DNA of 5,459 nt, from NCBI GenBank assembly GCA_938045435.1, contig CALIBA010000055.1, positions 1 through 5,459 of the forward strand. Direction: 5' to 3'. Every line of letters begins with the position of its first letter. The stretch's first letter is position 1. The stretch is from an uncultured Selenomonas sp. GTDB taxonomy: Bacteria; Bacillota; Negativicutes; Selenomonadales; Selenomonadaceae. This document shows positions 5,153 through 5,459 of this stretch, in pieces. The notes beneath the pieces were generated by a model that worked only from the letters and a program-made list of their open reading frames with translations, searched no databases and was not told the origin of the DNA. Both the position numbers and the translations under genes were made by a program.

Positions 5153-5459
5153 CCCCCCCACCGACATAATCCTGTAATGCGAGTGTATAGACAAGGCGAC
5201 GGTTTCGCATGAACTCAAGCACGCGCAGAACCTCCCATGCCGTATCCAGAGAAGTGAGACAGGCGATGCCGTGCTCTACGGTCGCGCGGCGGATCTTAAA
5301 GCCGTCGCGTGCGGAGTGTTTCCCCTGCGTGAGCGTGTTGATGACCATGTTGATGCGCCCACTCTTAATCATTTCAATTATGTCCGAGCTGCGTTCATGA
5401 ACCTTCCCGACCACCTCAACGTCGATGCCGAGCGCGCCCTGAGCCAGGCCGACGCCGCC
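5139..5459 (-). CDS. carB: Carbamoyl-phosphate synthase large subunit, C-terminal end
   Basis: Only the last 106 residues of a protein of about 1,070 are present; the rest lies beyond the right edge. CarB uses ammonia delivered by CarA, bicarbonate and two ATP to make carbamoyl phosphate for pyrimidine and arginine synthesis. This fragment is the MGS-like allosteric domain, where UMP and related effectors bind. It is recognised by GIDVEVVGKVHE, IIEMIKSG, the VINTLTQGK strand and loop, and ARDGFKIRRATVEHGIACLTSLDTA, all typical of Bacillota CarB. The tail ends in DYVGGGDDLA. The gene overlaps pyrK by 14 nt, placing it upstream in the same pyrimidine operon; the promoter and any attenuator would be outside the window. 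Whether it is the pyrimidine-specific or a shared copy cannot be told from the fragment, but the context favours pyrimidines. Confidence 0.94.
   Translation of the reverse strand, partial: GGVGLAQGALGIDVEVVGKVHERSSDIIEMIKSGRINMVINTLTQGKHSARDGFKIRRATVEHGIACLTSLDTAWEVLRVLEFMRNRRLVYTLALQDYVGGGDDLA

Noticed and set aside
5153..5218. Longer PyrK start adding 22 residues
   Set aside because: It would lie deep in carB and adds residues not typical of PyrK; the start at 5152 gives the normal family length.
5400..5459. GC-rich patch at the right edge as a sign of transfer
   Set aside because: The patch is only about 60 bp, reads in frame as the CarB allosteric domain, and is explained by Gly/Ala/Val codons.

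Overview
This is an ordinary chromosomal stretch of a Bacillota (Firmicutes) bacterium, and every recognisable gene lies on the minus strand. The combination of a class 1B dihydroorotate dehydrogenase with its PyrK partner, a dprA-topA pair, a small secreted NlpC/P60 hydrolase and a mid-range GC content fits a member of the Negativicutes (Selenomonas/Veillonella relatives). That placement is inferred from protein character, not from a search.

In transcription order, right to left, the window opens with the 3' end of carB (carbamoyl-phosphate synthase large subunit, allosteric domain). It is followed by pyrK and pyrD, whose reading frames overlap by 14 and 11 nt. These form the tail of a pyrimidine biosynthesis operon: CarB makes carbamoyl phosphate, PyrD oxidises dihydroorotate to orotate, and PyrK passes the electrons to NAD+. 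About 140 bp without a clear gene or strong terminator separate pyrD from rnpB, which has a near-consensus sigma-70-type promoter with an extended -10.

The RNase P RNA gene (rnpB) occupies roughly 2951-3320 and can be recognised by its conserved cores and by closing P1 and P2 helices. About 60 nt after its 3' helix comes a secreted peptidoglycan-binding NlpC/P60 hydrolase, most likely starting at a TTG codon and ending at a GC-rich terminator hairpin. Just past that hairpin is an easily missed reading frame for a 25-residue single-pass membrane peptide with a good ribosome binding site. An AT-rich inverted repeat, bracketed by an 8-bp direct repeat, separates it from dprA (DNA-processing protein). 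The 5' part of topA (DNA topoisomerase I) starts at TTG only 4 nt after the dprA stop and runs off the left edge.

Most of the window is housekeeping. I see no mobile element, CRISPR array, tRNA or defence system. The items that deserve a second look are the tiny membrane ORF with its unusual placement, the palindrome/direct-repeat structure before dprA, the lack of a visible terminator between rnpB and the hydrolase gene, and several non-ATG starts.
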